Source: CAZNSX01 sp964575845
GTDB lineage: Bacteria > UBA8248 > CAZNSX01
Assembly: GCA_964575845.1 (NCBI GenBank)
Contig: CAZNSX010000001.1
Location: 806,001 to 870,000, forward strand
Length of the DNA: 64,000 nucleotides
Direction: 5' to 3'
Both the position numbers and the translations under genes were made by a program. Below the pieces are notes generated by a model. It ran no database searches. It was not told the DNA's origin and saw only the letters and a list, made by a program, of their open reading frames with translations. The first letter of the stretch is position 1. Each line of letters starts with the position of its first letter. Positions 9,143 to 18,609 of this stretch are shown here, one piece after another.

Positions 9143-9160
9143 AAGAGGTGGCCTCCTCTT
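9143..9160 (+). promoter_or_regulatory. Short hairpin in the metK leader
   Basis: A perfect 6-bp inverted repeat (AAGAGG, loop TGGCCT, CCTCTT) lies in the 134-base hpf-metK gap, about 50 bases upstream of metK. There is no T-run, so it is not a standard terminator. The leader is a plausible place for methionine or SAM control, but I do not recognise any known SAM riboswitch core here. Confidence 0.25.
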
Positions 9161-9210
9161 CGAGTAAGCCATAGCATCTTTGGGAGTCGAATCCCCGTAA
9201 GGAGGAATGG

Positions 9211-10389
9211 ATGTCCAAATCTCACTTCACGTTCAGTTCTGAGTCTGTAACCGAGGGCCACCCGGATAAGATAGCCGACCAGGTTTCGGACGCAATCCTT
9301 GACGCTATCTATGCCCAGGACCCTCACGGGAGGGTTGCCTGCGAGACCATGGTTACCACCGGGGTCGTCATGGTGGCGGGGGAGATCACCACCACCGCCA
9401 AGGTCGATATACCGCGCGTTGTTCGGGAGACCATCCGGGAGGTGGGCTACGTGGACGCGCGCCACGGCCTTGACTGCGAAACCTGCGCGGTGCTCACCTC
9501 CATAGATGAGCAGTCTCCCGATATCGACATGGGCGTCAGTGCGAGCCTCAATCCTTCCAAAGAGCAGGGCGCTGGAGACCAAGGCTCCATGTTTGGATTT
9601 GCCTGCCGGGAGACGCCCGAGCTCATGCCTCTTCCCATCATGCTGGCCCATAGGCTGGTGAGACAGCTTGCCCGCGTGCGCAAGGATAAGACCGTCCCTT
9701 ACCTCAGGCCCGATGGCAAGAGTCAGGTGACGGTCGAGTACCGGGACGGCCGCCCCGTCCGGGTGGACACGGTCGTCATTGCCGCGCAGCACGACGATTC
9801 CGTTGATATGAGTTTACTCCGGGAGGAGCTCGTGGAGAAGGTCATCCTTCCCATCATCCCCGAGGAGCTCCGAAATGAACGCCCCGCCCGGTACCATATA
9901 AACCCCACGGGGCGGTTCGTCATCGGAGGGCCCCATGCTGACTGCGGCCTCACGGGACGGAAGATCATCGTGGACACGTACGGAGGCTACAGCCGCCACG
10001 GGGGTGGTTGCTTTTCGGGAAAGGATCCTAGCAAGGTTGACCGCTCCGGCTCGTACATGGCCCGCCACGTTGCGAAGAACATCGTGGCGGCAGGCCTCGC
10101 CGATAAGTGCGAAGTCCAGCTGGCCTATGCCATAGGGGTGCCGGACCCCGTCTCGGTCCTGGTCGATGATTTTGAAACGGGCAGAGTCGACCCCCAGAAG
10201 CTGGCCAAGGCCGTAAGGGAGGTCTTTCCTCTGAATGCCGGTGACCTTGTCCATCACCTGGACCTCCTGAGGCCCATTTACCGCCAGACGGCGGCCTATG
10301 GCCATTTCGGAAGAGAGGAGCCCAACTTCAGCTGGGAGCTGACTGATGAGGTCGAGGCCCTGAGAACAGCCGTGGGCTCGTGGGGCTAA
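9211..10389 (+). CDS. metK: S-adenosylmethionine synthetase
   Basis: MetK makes SAM from methionine and ATP. The 392 residues show the family landmarks: FSSESVTEGHPDKIADQVSD at the N-terminus (methionine and ATP site), GAGDQGSMFGFA, and the phosphate loop GGGCFSGKDPSKVDRSGSY, where most relatives have GGGAFSGKD. RPDGKSQVTVEY and GGPHADCGLTGRKI are also present. The ATG follows a strong AAGGAGG. The gene overlaps or abuts ahcY, which forms a SAM synthesis and SAH recycling pair. Confidence 0.96.
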   Translation: MSKSHFTFSSESVTEGHPDKIADQVSDAILDAIYAQDPHGRVACETMVTTGVVMVAGEITTTAKVDIPRVVRETIREVGYVDARHGLDCETCAVLTSIDEQSPDIDMGVSASLNPSKEQGAGDQGSMFGFACRETPELMPLPIMLAHRLVRQLARVRKDKTVPYLRPDGKSQVTVEYRDGRPVRVDTVVIAAQHDDSVDMSLLREELVEKVILPIIPEELRNERPARYHINPTGRFVIGGPHADCGLTGRKIIVDTYGGYSRHGGGCFSGKDPSKVDRSGSYMARHVAKNIVAAGLADKCEVQLAYAIGVPDPVSVLVDDFETGRVDPQKLAKAVREVFPLNAGDLVHHLDLLRPIYRQTAAYGHFGREEPNFSWELTDEVEALRTAVGSWG

Positions 10390-11651
10390 AGGTCATGGAA
10401 TACGACATCGCCGATATCGCGCTGGCCGAGAAGGGGGCCCTCAGGGTAGAGTGGGCGGCCCACAGCATGCCCGTCCTGAAATCCATCGCGGAGCGCTTTT
10501 CGCAAGAGAGGCCACTCGATGGGGTCAGACTCTCCGCCTGTCTCCATGTCACCACCGAGACGGCTAGCCTTATGGCAGCCCTCAAGGCCGGTGGGGCGGA
10601 AGTGGCCCTGTGCGCCAGCAATCCCTTGAGCACTCAGGATGACGTGGCCGCTACACTGGTTCATCATCACCAGGTGCCGGTATTTGCCAAAAAGAACGAA
10701 GACAAGGAAACCTATTACAGCCACATCATGGCGGCTCTCGACCTGAAGCCCCAAATCACCTTGGATGATGGCGCGGACCTTGTCTCCTCCCTCCACAAGG
10801 AACGAAGGGATTACCTCCCAGGGGTGATAGGCGGCACAGAGGAGACAACAACCGGAGTCATCCGGCTGAGGAGCATGGGCGAGAAGGGAGTTCTCAGATA
10901 CCCCATCATCGCCGTCAACGATGCCCAGACGAAGCACTTATTCGATAACCGCTATGGGACCGGCCAGTCCACCATAGATGGTATCCTGAGAGCCACGAAC
11001 CGTCTTCTGGCTGGCTCCGTTTTCGTGGTATCAGGGTATGGGTGGTGCGGCCGGGGGGTGGCAATGCGCGCAAGGGGTCAGGGGGCCCGCGTGATCATCA
11101 CCGAAGTGGACCCCTTGAGGGCGCTTGAGGCAATAATGGATGGCTACCAGGTGCTCCCGATGGAGGATGCGGCCCCGCTGGGGGATTTCTTCGTCACCCT
11201 GACGGGCGATATAAATGTAGTCGCCGCCAGACACTTCGAGCTCATGAAGGATGGCGCCATCGTCGCCAACTCCGGCCACTTCAATGTGGAAGTGGATGTG
11301 GAGGGCCTCACGGCCATGAGCACCGGGGTGAGGACACTCAGGGATTTCGTCGATGAATACACCCTGCCGGGGGGAAAGCGCATCGTGCTTCTCGGCGGAG
11401 GCAGGCTCATAAACCTCGCCGCCGCCGAAGGGCACCCCAGCAGTGTCATGGACATGAGCTTCGCTAACCAGGCCCTCTCGGCCGAGTACATTGCCAAAAA
11501 CCATGGTTGCCTCACCCCCAGTGTTCACCCCGTGCCAAAGGAGATCGACCGGACGGTCGCTCGGCTTAAGCTGGAGAGCATGGGAGTCAGAATCGATAAT
11601 CTGTCGTCAGAGCAGAAGAGATACTTGAATTCCTGGGAGATGGGCACCTAG
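10380..11651 (+). CDS. ahcY: Adenosylhomocysteinase
   Basis: AhcY hydrolyses S-adenosylhomocysteine, the by-product of SAM methylation, to adenosine and homocysteine with bound NAD. The 423 residues include the substrate site around HVTTETASLM, the catalytic segment VNDAQTKHLFDNRYGTGQS and the NAD-binding loop GYGWCGRGVAMRARGQGA. HFNVEVDVEGL and the C-terminal dimer tail KRYLNSWEMGT follow. The GTG at 10380 overlaps the end of metK; ATG 10395 is an equally good start and neither has a strong ribosome site. Pairing with metK implies one transcript for the methyl cycle. Confidence 0.95.
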   Translation: MGLKVMEYDIADIALAEKGALRVEWAAHSMPVLKSIAERFSQERPLDGVRLSACLHVTTETASLMAALKAGGAEVALCASNPLSTQDDVAATLVHHHQVPVFAKKNEDKETYYSHIMAALDLKPQITLDDGADLVSSLHKERRDYLPGVIGGTEETTTGVIRLRSMGEKGVLRYPIIAVNDAQTKHLFDNRYGTGQSTIDGILRATNRLLAGSVFVVSGYGWCGRGVAMRARGQGARVIITEVDPLRALEAIMDGYQVLPMEDAAPLGDFFVTLTGDINVVAARHFELMKDGAIVANSGHFNVEVDVEGLTAMSTGVRTLRDFVDEYTLPGGKRIVLLGGGRLINLAAAEGHPSSVMDMSFANQALSAEYIAKNHGCLTPSVHPVPKEIDRTVARLKLESMGVRIDNLSSEQKRYLNSWEMGT

Positions 11652-11755
11652 GCTACCCCTCCTCCAATCCCTCCGCCCGGGCGGCGCGAGGCCGCCTCCA
11701 GCAGGGGAGCTCGCCCCAAAGGCTAAGCTGAGGTAAGTTTCAGGGGGGAAGCTTT

Positions 11756-12952
11756 ATGTTAGGGCGCAGGGAATTGCTTGCAGGAGGCGTAGCGCTCCTT
11801 TGGCAAGCGAGCCTCTTCAAGAAAGTCTTTGCCTTACCCCAGGCCAGGGTATTGGCCATGCGCCATTGGGCGGCGCCGGGTTATACCCGCGTCGTCATTG
11901 ACGTGAGCCAGAGGGTCCGGTTCAGCGGCCATCGTCTCTCCAATCCCGAGCGCGTCTACGTGGACATAAGTCCCGCCCGTCTGGACCCATTCCTGGCCAA
12001 TAACTCCACGCTTATCACCCAGGGCCTGGTCCGTAGGGTGAGGGCCGGGCAGAACCGACCCGAGGTGGTGCGGGTGGCTTTGGACGTGGAGGGGCTGGGG
12101 GATTTTAGGGTCTTTTCCCTGGAGAGTCCCTTCAGAATAGTGGTGGACTTGAGGGATAAGACAGCACTGCGGGGCAGGCCGCAAGCGGAGGACTGGCCCC
12201 CCAAGAAGGAGAAGGAGGAGGACCCGAGGCAGCTCTCTCTCGTCGAGCGCTTCCACCGCGGCCTCGGGACAATCGTCTTGGACCCTGGCCATGGGGGCAA
12301 AGACCCCGGGGCCATTGGCCCGGGGGGCCTTGAGGAGAAGGTTGTGGTGCTCGATGTGGGAAAAAGCCTGGTATCCCTCCTCAAAAAAGCCCTTCCGGGA
12401 AACCGGATACTGCTCACCCGCTCCGCCGACCGCTTCCTTGCTCTGGAGGAAAGAACGGCCCTGGCTAACACCTTTGGGGCAGACCTTTTCATATCCATTC
12501 ACGCGAACGCCAGCCGCCGCCGAAACGCCCGAGGCATTGAGACATATCTACTGAGTGGCAGCTCCAACAGGCGAGCCCTCGAGGTGGCCGCCCGGGAGAA
12601 CGGGACAAGCGTCGAAAAGCTCTCAGACCTCCAGATAATCCTCCATGATCTGCTCCTGCGCTCCAAGGTGGAGGAGTCCACGGGGCTTGCCACCACCATC
12701 CAGTCAGCCCTCATCTCCCGCCTAAAGACCAGCTACCGGGATGTGCGCGACCTGGGGGTCAAGAAGGCTCCCTTCTATGTGCTTCTCGGGGCCCAGATGC
12801 CCAGCGTGCTGGTTGAGACCTCTTTCATCAGCAACCCGCTTGAGGAGCGGCGCCTGAGAAGCAGGACCTACCGCGAGGCCTTGGCCAGCGCAATAGCTGA
12901 GGGGGCAAGGGAGTTCATTTCGACCTCTTCTCTGATTGTCCGGGCTTACTGA
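11756..12952 (+). CDS. N-acetylmuramoyl-L-alanine amidase with AMIN domain (AmiC type)
   Basis: This periplasmic amidase cleaves the lactyl amide between muramic acid and L-alanine in peptidoglycan, usually to separate daughter cells. The N-terminus GRRELLAGGVALL resembles a twin-arginine signal, as in AmiC of enterobacteria. An AMIN peptidoglycan-targeting domain spans about 30-130 (YTRVVIDVSQRVRFSGHRL). The zinc-dependent amidase_3 domain spans about 165-390, with VLDPGHGGKDPGA (first zinc His), the Glu in GLEEKVV, LFISIHANAS (second His) and VLVETSFISN (catalytic Glu). Start ATG follows AGGGGGGAAG. The next gene, der, begins 14 bases on. Confidence 0.92.
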   Translation: MLGRRELLAGGVALLWQASLFKKVFALPQARVLAMRHWAAPGYTRVVIDVSQRVRFSGHRLSNPERVYVDISPARLDPFLANNSTLITQGLVRRVRAGQNRPEVVRVALDVEGLGDFRVFSLESPFRIVVDLRDKTALRGRPQAEDWPPKKEKEEDPRQLSLVERFHRGLGTIVLDPGHGGKDPGAIGPGGLEEKVVVLDVGKSLVSLLKKALPGNRILLTRSADRFLALEERTALANTFGADLFISIHANASRRRNARGIETYLLSGSSNRRALEVAARENGTSVEKLSDLQIILHDLLLRSKVEESTGLATTIQSALISRLKTSYRDVRDLGVKKAPFYVLLGAQMPSVLVETSFISNPLEERRLRSRTYREALASAIAEGAREFISTSSLIVRAY

Positions 12953-12966
12953 AGGGGAAAGCACTC

Positions 12967-14292
12967 ATGCCCAGGCCCGCGGCGCATGCTGTTGTAGCCA
13001 TCGTGGGCCGGCCCAATGTGGGCAAGTCCACCCTCTTCAATCGTATCTTGGGCCAGAGGAAGGCCATCGTGGAGCGCGAGCCAGGCGTTACCCGGGACCG
13101 GAACTACGGGGAGGCGGAGTGGAATGGGGTGAGCTTTCTCCTGGTGGACACCGGAGGGCTCCTCTCCCCCCGAGAAGACCCTTTATCAGCCCTGGTGGAG
13201 GCACAGACGGAGGTGGCGGCGGCCGAAGCCGACCTCGTCATCCTGCTTGTGGATGGCAGGGAAGGGCTTCAGCCGGGGGACGAGCTCATCGCCCGCTCTT
13301 TGAGGGAATCGGCGGCAGAGGTGCTCCTCGCCGTGAACAAGGTCGACTCGACCTCGCTGGAGGCCCTCTCGGCCGAGTTCTATGGTTTGGGCCTTGAACC
13401 CCTTATTTGCATCTCGGCCGAGCATGGAAGGGGAGTGGGGGACCTCCTGGATGAAGTGGTAGCGAAGCTCCCGCTGAGAGAGACCTCCCCCTATCCCGAG
13501 GAGGTGACCAGAGTTGCGGTCGTGGGAAGGCCGAACGTCGGGAAATCCTCTTTGGTGAACCACCTGCTGGGAGAGGAGCGGGCACTTGTAGCACCGGAGC
13601 CCGGCACTACCCGGGACCCCATCGATAGTTTCCTCAGAATGGGTGATAGGGATTATGTGATAATCGATACGGCGGGGATCCGACGGCGGAGCCGCATGGA
13701 GCGGAAGCTGGAAAGCGTAAGCGCCCTCATGGCCATCAGGGGCCTTTCGCGGGCCGATGTGGCTCTGCTGCTCCTGGATGCCACAGAGGGGGTAACAGCC
13801 CAGGATGCGGCTATCGGCGGTTACATCGTCGAGGCGGGAGCCGGTTGCATCATCCTCCTCAATAAGTGGGATGCGGTTGATAAAGACGAAAAGACCCTGT
13901 CGCGGCAGACAGGGCTCCTGAGGGAGCGCCTCAAGCATCTCGCCTTTGCGCCCATTCTCTCCTGCTCGGCCCTGACAGGCCAGAGGATAGACCGCATCTT
14001 TCCTCTTATTGACCGGGTAGCCGGGGCGCGGGGGCTTCGCGTTTCGACCTCCGAGCTGAATCGAGAGCTCATCAAGTGGACCTCCTCCCATCCGCCGCCC
14101 TCCTACAGAGGACGCGCCCTGAAGGTTTTCTACCTGACCCAGGTGGGCATCAAACCCCCTAGGTTCCTGTGCTTTGTGAGCCATCCCGAGGGGATTCACT
14201 CCTCATGGGAGCGGTTTCTCTTGAATAAGATAAGGGAGGTCTGGGGCTTCGAAGGGACCCCCCTGAGAGTAGGATTTAGGCGCGGGCGGTAA
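12967..14292 (+). CDS. der: Ribosome-associated GTPase Der (EngA)
   Basis: Der is an essential tandem GTPase for 50S subunit assembly. Two G domains are present: the first with GRPNVGKSTLFN (about 14-25), DTGGL and NKVD, the second with GRPNVGKSSLVN (about 182-193), DTAGIRRR and NKWD. A KH-like C-terminal domain (about 355-440, PPSYRGRALKVFYLTQ) follows. The length of 441 residues is typical. It lies just downstream of the amidase gene and probably shares its transcript. Confidence 0.96.
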   Translation: MPRPAAHAVVAIVGRPNVGKSTLFNRILGQRKAIVEREPGVTRDRNYGEAEWNGVSFLLVDTGGLLSPREDPLSALVEAQTEVAAAEADLVILLVDGREGLQPGDELIARSLRESAAEVLLAVNKVDSTSLEALSAEFYGLGLEPLICISAEHGRGVGDLLDEVVAKLPLRETSPYPEEVTRVAVVGRPNVGKSSLVNHLLGEERALVAPEPGTTRDPIDSFLRMGDRDYVIIDTAGIRRRSRMERKLESVSALMAIRGLSRADVALLLLDATEGVTAQDAAIGGYIVEAGAGCIILLNKWDAVDKDEKTLSRQTGLLRERLKHLAFAPILSCSALTGQRIDRIFPLIDRVAGARGLRVSTSELNRELIKWTSSHPPPSYRGRALKVFYLTQVGIKPPRFLCFVSHPEGIHSSWERFLLNKIREVWGFEGTPLRVGFRRGR

Positions 14293-14328
14293 CCACTCCC
14301 TTGAAGAATATTGGCGCATGAGAACCCG

Positions 14329-14358
14329 TTGACAAAGGTCGGAGGGAAGTGTTATCTA
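14329..14358 (+). promoter_or_regulatory. Candidate sigma-70 promoter of the EF-G paralogue
   Basis: A perfect TTGACA (14329-14334) is followed after 18 bases by TATCTA (14353-14358), in the gap after der. The -10 is a weak match, so support rests mainly on the -35 and on position. Confidence 0.35.
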
Positions 14359-14385
14359 AGGATCATGAATTAGCTTATACCCACT

Positions 14386-16506
14386 TTGCTAACCAATGGT
14401 CTGAGGGCGGTGAGCGCTATGACTGGACACGCATCAAACCAGCTTAGAAATGTGGGTCTCCTTGGCCAGGGAGGAGCAGGCAAGACCTCCCTGGCGGAGG
14501 CTATGCTCTTTTGCGCCGGTGTCACCGATCGCCTGGGCAGGGTGGACCAGGGAAGCTCCATCCTGGACTCTGAGCCCGATGAGGTAAAGCGCCAGAGTTC
14601 CATAAGCCTGGCTCCCTGCTTCTTAACTTGGCAGAGACACAGGGTAAATCTGATCGATACTCCCGGATACCCCAACTTCATCGCCGACGCCAGGGCGGCG
14701 CTGCCCGTTGTGGACGGAGCCCTCATAGTTCTCGGCGCCTCGGGTGATTTCAAGGTGCAGACAGAGAGAGTCTGGCGCTGGGCCGAGGAACTCAAGCTGA
14801 CCAGGGTCATCTTCATCAATGCGATGGACCATGAGCGGGCTGACTACGAATTGGTCCTCAAGAAAGCAGAGGAGCTTTACAAGTGCACCCTCGTCCCCCT
14901 TACCCTCCCGGTGGGCGAGGGCCCGGAGTTTCGGGGTGTCGTTGACCTCCTCAAGAATAAGGCCCTGTCCTATGAGGGAGATGGCAGCGGGGGCTTCAAG
15001 GAGGAGGCCGTCCCAGGTGAGCTTGAGGGCAGGGTGGAAGAGTACCGGAAAAAGCTCATCGAAACCGTTGCCGAGACTGACGACACTCTCCTTGAGAAGT
15101 ACCTGGAAGGTGAAGAGCTGAGCCTGGAAGAGGTTCTCGGGGGCCTTCGCTCCGGAACCTTGGCGGGGAGCTTTGTCCCCGTGCTCTCGGGCTCGGCCAT
15201 AAAGAACATGGGCATTCAGCCGCTGCTCGATAGCCTGGTTTCCCTGATGCCAGCTCCCGGTGATAGAGCGACCGTACGAGGACTCGACCCCAGGCAAGGA
15301 GGGGAGGTGCACCGGGCCCCCAAGGCTGATGAGCCTTTCTCTGCTCTTGTCTTTAAGACGGTGATTGACCCCTTTGCTGGAAAGCTCACCTTTTTCCGGG
15401 TCTTTTCGGGGGAGCTTCCCTCGGATAGCACCCTTTTCAATTCGAGCCAGGATTCCCGCGAGCGGGCTGGCCAGGTCTACTACATCCAGGGAAAGGGGCA
15501 GCAATCCACGAAACTCCTCACGACGGGGGATATCGGAGCTGTGGCCAAACTCAAGGCAACGGCCACGGGCGACACGCTTTGTGATGAGAAAAACCCCATA
15601 GTGTTCGAGAGAATAAAATTTCCGGAGCCCGCCATTAGCTTCGCCATTTCGCCCAAGGCCAAGGGTGATGAGGAGAAATTAAGCACGGCCCTGTCCCGCC
15701 TTCTGGAGGAGGACCCGAGCCTGAGGGTGAGCCGCGACCCCCAGACTAAGGAGATGCTCATCTCGGGCCTGGGAGCCCTGCACGTGGAGGTGGCTGTAGA
15801 GCGGATAAAGCGCAAGTTTGGGGTGGATGTAGCTCTCAAGACTCCGCGGGTCCCGTACAAGGAAACCATCCACGGAACGGCGAGGGTTCAGGGAAGATAT
15901 AAGAAGCAGACGGGGGGAAGGGGCCAGTACGGGGACACCTGGCTTGAATTGGAACCATTAGAGCGCGGCGCCGGCTTTGAATTCGCGGACAAGATAGTGG
16001 GAGGCGTCATCCCCAAGCAGTACATCCCGGCCGTGCAGAAGGGGATTTTGGAGGCCATAAACTCGGGTCCCCTGGCGGGCTACCCTGTCACCGACCTGAA
16101 GGTCACTCTCTATGATGGCTCCTTCCACTCGGTGGATTCCTCCGAGCTTGCCTTCAAGATAGCCGGGTCTCTGGGCTTCAAGAAGGGGGTAATGGAGAGC
16201 AACCCATGCCTCCTGGAGCCAATAATGAATATCGAGGTCACCGTACCAGAGGAGTTGGTCGGAGACATCATCGGTGACCTGAACGCCCGCCGCGGGCGGG
16301 TCATGGGGGTTGAGGCCGGACCCAACAGCCAGACGGTCAAAGCCCAGGTGCCGATGGCTGAGGTGCTGGCCTATGACTCGGCTCTGCGGTCCATGACGGG
16401 AGGCCGGGGAGACTTCTCCATGGAATTCTCCCATTATGAGGAGGTCCCGCGCCAGATTGCCGAGCGCATCACCGCTGAGGCAGCCGCCCAGAAGGAGGAG
16501 AGTTGA
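14386..16506 (+). CDS. EF-G-like translational GTPase (FusA2 / EF-G2 type)
   Basis: This 706-residue protein has the EF-G domain order: G domain, domain II (about 310-400), domains III and V, and domain IV with GRGQYGDTWLELEPL. The G motifs depart from canonical EF-G. The P-loop reads GQGGAGKTSL rather than AHIDAGKTT, G3 is DTPGYPNF rather than DTPGHVDF, and G4 is NAMDH rather than NKMDR. These variants mark the FusA2-like paralogue group, whose role is less clear than that of fusA and may not include normal translocation. The TTG at 14386 gives the longest product; GTG 14410 or ATG 14419 are alternatives nearer the conserved start NVGLLGQ. The true fusA must be elsewhere. Confidence 0.85.
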   Translation: MLTNGLRAVSAMTGHASNQLRNVGLLGQGGAGKTSLAEAMLFCAGVTDRLGRVDQGSSILDSEPDEVKRQSSISLAPCFLTWQRHRVNLIDTPGYPNFIADARAALPVVDGALIVLGASGDFKVQTERVWRWAEELKLTRVIFINAMDHERADYELVLKKAEELYKCTLVPLTLPVGEGPEFRGVVDLLKNKALSYEGDGSGGFKEEAVPGELEGRVEEYRKKLIETVAETDDTLLEKYLEGEELSLEEVLGGLRSGTLAGSFVPVLSGSAIKNMGIQPLLDSLVSLMPAPGDRATVRGLDPRQGGEVHRAPKADEPFSALVFKTVIDPFAGKLTFFRVFSGELPSDSTLFNSSQDSRERAGQVYYIQGKGQQSTKLLTTGDIGAVAKLKATATGDTLCDEKNPIVFERIKFPEPAISFAISPKAKGDEEKLSTALSRLLEEDPSLRVSRDPQTKEMLISGLGALHVEVAVERIKRKFGVDVALKTPRVPYKETIHGTARVQGRYKKQTGGRGQYGDTWLELEPLERGAGFEFADKIVGGVIPKQYIPAVQKGILEAINSGPLAGYPVTDLKVTLYDGSFHSVDSSELAFKIAGSLGFKKGVMESNPCLLEPIMNIEVTVPEELVGDIIGDLNARRGRVMGVEAGPNSQTVKAQVPMAEVLAYDSALRSMTGGRGDFSMEFSHYEEVPRQIAERITAEAAAQKEES

Positions 16507-17585
16507 AGAGGGTCAATCTCTTCGAGGGCTCCGGTGAGGGAGAGCTTATGGACGAGCCCTCCTCAAGGAGGGGGCTCATAATCCTCGTGGTGGTTGCCGT
16601 AATGGTCCTGGGGGGGCTGGCTGCGGGTTATTTCGGCTACTACCTGCCCAGAGTAAAGGAAGGCAGGCGCATTACCCGCCTGGAGGCGGAGAGGGAGGTT
16701 CAGCAAGAGCTCCGGCGGGAAGAGGAACCGCGAGGGAGGGCTGAGGAGGAGGAGAGGGCGAAGAAGGCCCTGGGAGAGGAGGCTAAGCTGCTCCCGAGCA
16801 CAAGAGAAGAAGCTCCTGGACCCAAACTCTTTGAGCCCATACGCCCTGAGGAGAAGGTAAGGGCAGAGAGCGCTCCTGCGCCGCGGGTGGGCGAGAGGCT
16901 TGTCTCCAAAGAGGTCAAGCCGGAGCCGCTGGCAAAGCCTGTGGAGGAGCCCGCCGCAATGCCGCCTCCACCTCCCCCCGAAATTAAGGCTCCCGAGGGT
17001 GAAGTCGAGAAGAAGCCCCCGCCGCCCAAACCAGAGGTAAAGGCCGAAAAGAAACTCCCACCAACCAAACGACCCGCTCCTTCGCCCCCGCGCACGGTCG
17101 CGGCCGTTCCCAAGAAGCCCCGGCCCCCCGCTAAGCCCTATACTGTGAGGGTGGCTTCCTGTCTATTTGATGAGTGCGTGCGGGTCACGCAGGCGCGCCT
17201 CAAGGCCCGGGGCTATGGGAGCCATGTCGGAGGAGTGAGAACCCGGCTCATTCGTTATGAGGTGAGGTTGGCATCGCCCCTTCCCCGAGGACCCTCCCAA
17301 AACCTCAAGGACGAGCTTAAGGCTGCTGGTATAATGCTCAAAGAACGAAACGTTAAGGGAAATCTTATCCAGCTAGTGGGTGGCCCCTACGTCGGCCTCG
17401 AGGATGCTTACCTGACGATGGACCGCCTGGAGAAGAGAGGCGTGAAGGGCAGGGTGGTGAGCCTTCCGGAAAAGGCCACGATGAAGGAGGTAAGGGTAGG
17501 GCACTTCGAGAGCAAGGCTTCGGCCCAGCGGATGCGGGCAAGGCTTGTGCGCGGGGGTTTTGAGGCTGATGTTGTGAGGCGGTAG
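16503..17585 (+). CDS. Membrane-anchored proline-rich protein with SPOR-like C-terminus
   Basis: The order is a short cytoplasmic end, one membrane helix (about 25-47, IILVVVAVMVLGGLAAGYFGYY), and a long linker (about 50-210) very rich in Glu, Lys and Pro (PPPPPPEIK, EVEKKPPPPKPEVK). A C-terminal region of about 150 residues contains two or more weak SPOR-like repeats, the last with VGHFESKASAQRMRARL. SPOR domains bind denuded glycan strands at septa, so a cell-division or envelope role is likely but inferred. The TTG at 16503 overlaps the stop of the upstream gene and follows AAGGAGGAG. ATG 16548, behind GAGGGAGAG, is an alternative start. The overlap implies co-transcription with the EF-G paralogue. 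Confidence 0.7.
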   Translation: MKRVNLFEGSGEGELMDEPSSRRGLIILVVVAVMVLGGLAAGYFGYYLPRVKEGRRITRLEAEREVQQELRREEEPRGRAEEEERAKKALGEEAKLLPSTREEAPGPKLFEPIRPEEKVRAESAPAPRVGERLVSKEVKPEPLAKPVEEPAAMPPPPPPEIKAPEGEVEKKPPPPKPEVKAEKKLPPTKRPAPSPPRTVAAVPKKPRPPAKPYTVRVASCLFDECVRVTQARLKARGYGSHVGGVRTRLIRYEVRLASPLPRGPSQNLKDELKAAGIMLKERNVKGNLIQLVGGPYVGLEDAYLTMDRLEKRGVKGRVVSLPEKATMKEVRVGHFESKASAQRMRARLVRGGFEADVVRR

Positions 17586-17616
17586 AGCGCACCCGGTTCA
17601 GGAGAGAGGGGCTGTT

Positions 17617-17970
17617 ATGGCAGTGGAGGTCCCCGACAAGCTTTTCTTCAAGATAGGTGAGGTGGCCCGCCTCACGGGGACCAAGCCGTATGTATTGAGA
17701 TACTGGGAGTCAGAATTCAAGAGCCTCAAGCCTGTTAAGGGTGCATCAGGACAGCGAATATATAGGAAGAGGGACATAGAGCTGATCCTCCTGATAAAGA
17801 AGCTCCTCTATGAGGAGCATTTCACCATCGCGGGGGCCAGGAAGGTGCTGGCTCGTCGAAGGCAGTCGAAGGATAGGGAGGAGCCGCGAAGCGAAAAACT
17901 CTTGACGGCGTTGAGGGAAGTGCGGGAGGGCTTGAGGGAGATTCTATCCCTCATGAATAGTTCTCGCTAG
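17617..17970 (+). CDS. MerR family transcriptional regulator
   Basis: A 117-residue regulator with an N-terminal MerR winged helix: FFKIGEVARLTGTKPYVLRYWE, then GQRIYRKRDIELILLIKKLL. A short helical tail follows, with no cysteine-rich effector domain. This compact type commonly sits next to ihfA in deltaproteobacterial genomes; no ihfA is present here. Its target is unknown. The ribosome site GGAGAGAGGGG lies just upstream of ATG 17617. Confidence 0.85.
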   Translation: MAVEVPDKLFFKIGEVARLTGTKPYVLRYWESEFKSLKPVKGASGQRIYRKRDIELILLIKKLLYEEHFTIAGARKVLARRRQSKDREEPRSEKLLTALREVREGLREILSLMNSSR

Positions 17971-18085
17971 AAAAAAGGGGAACGCGCTGTGCGACTGCTG
18001 GGGAGGGGGCACTACCCGTCCTTTATCCTGGTCCAAATCCTCCTGCCGCCGTGTTATTTGTGGCGGTGAACAGTCCCCACAATTT

Positions 18086-18442
18086 CTAAGGCCAGTTCAC
18101 ACCCGGAATTCTTAAGCCGCCGTATGCCTCGCCGTAGACTCCCACTTTTTTGCCTGTCTTGCTATCAAAGAGCACAACATAAATGTAGTTAGGGTTCTTT
18201 GTTATATAGTACTGATATACTACCTTGGCATACTTCTTCATGTCCTCAAGGTCCAGCTTAAGGAAGGCGGGGGTCACCCATAGATACGGAACCGCGCCGG
18301 TGGTTTCGGCCTTGAGAAAGATGCCCTCATTTATTGCCTTCTGAATGAAGGCTTCCCTTTGCTCCTGGGCATCTTCCGCCGCTACAGATATTGAGATGAG
18401 AAGGGAAAGGAAGAGCATGATTACCAAGATTTTCTTTGCCAT
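18086..18442 (-). CDS. Small secreted protein of unknown function
   Basis: I do not recognise the family. The 117-residue product begins with a clear Sec signal peptide (KKILVIMLFLSLLISISVAAE). The mature part is about 95 residues and rich in aromatic residues (VYQYYITKNPNYIYVVLFD); it could be a compact periplasmic domain. The start at 18442 is chosen because GGAGGA lies just ahead; a longer frame from 18493 would add 17 residues before the signal peptide. It follows the aldehyde ferredoxin oxidoreductase gene on the same strand with a gap of about 170 bases. Confidence 0.65.
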   Translation of the reverse strand: MAKKILVIMLFLSLLISISVAAEDAQEQREAFIQKAINEGIFLKAETTGAVPYLWVTPAFLKLDLEDMKKYAKVVYQYYITKNPNYIYVVLFDSKTGKKVGVYGEAYGGLRIPGVNWP

Positions 18443-18609
18443 CTCATATCCTCCTCCCACAAAGGGCTGCCAAGCCCAGACGACGCGGCCCAATGTCTAC
18501 TCGCTTGGCTCTTCGCCCTCGACTTGATGAATTCGGCTAATTCCACCACCGTGCTTATCGGATACCAGAAAATGAGAGGACGGGAGCACAAGCCCTTCTT
18601 TTTTGGGCT

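Noticed and set aside
9077..9210. SAM-sensing riboswitch before metK
   Set aside because: Only one 6-bp hairpin is visible; no conserved core of a known SAM or SAH riboswitch could be recognised.
17990..18065. tRNA-Pro-like 3' sequence (CAAATCCTCCTGCCGCC) after the MerR gene
   Set aside because: Only a T-arm-like stretch is present; no acceptor, D arm or anticodon arm can be folded around it.
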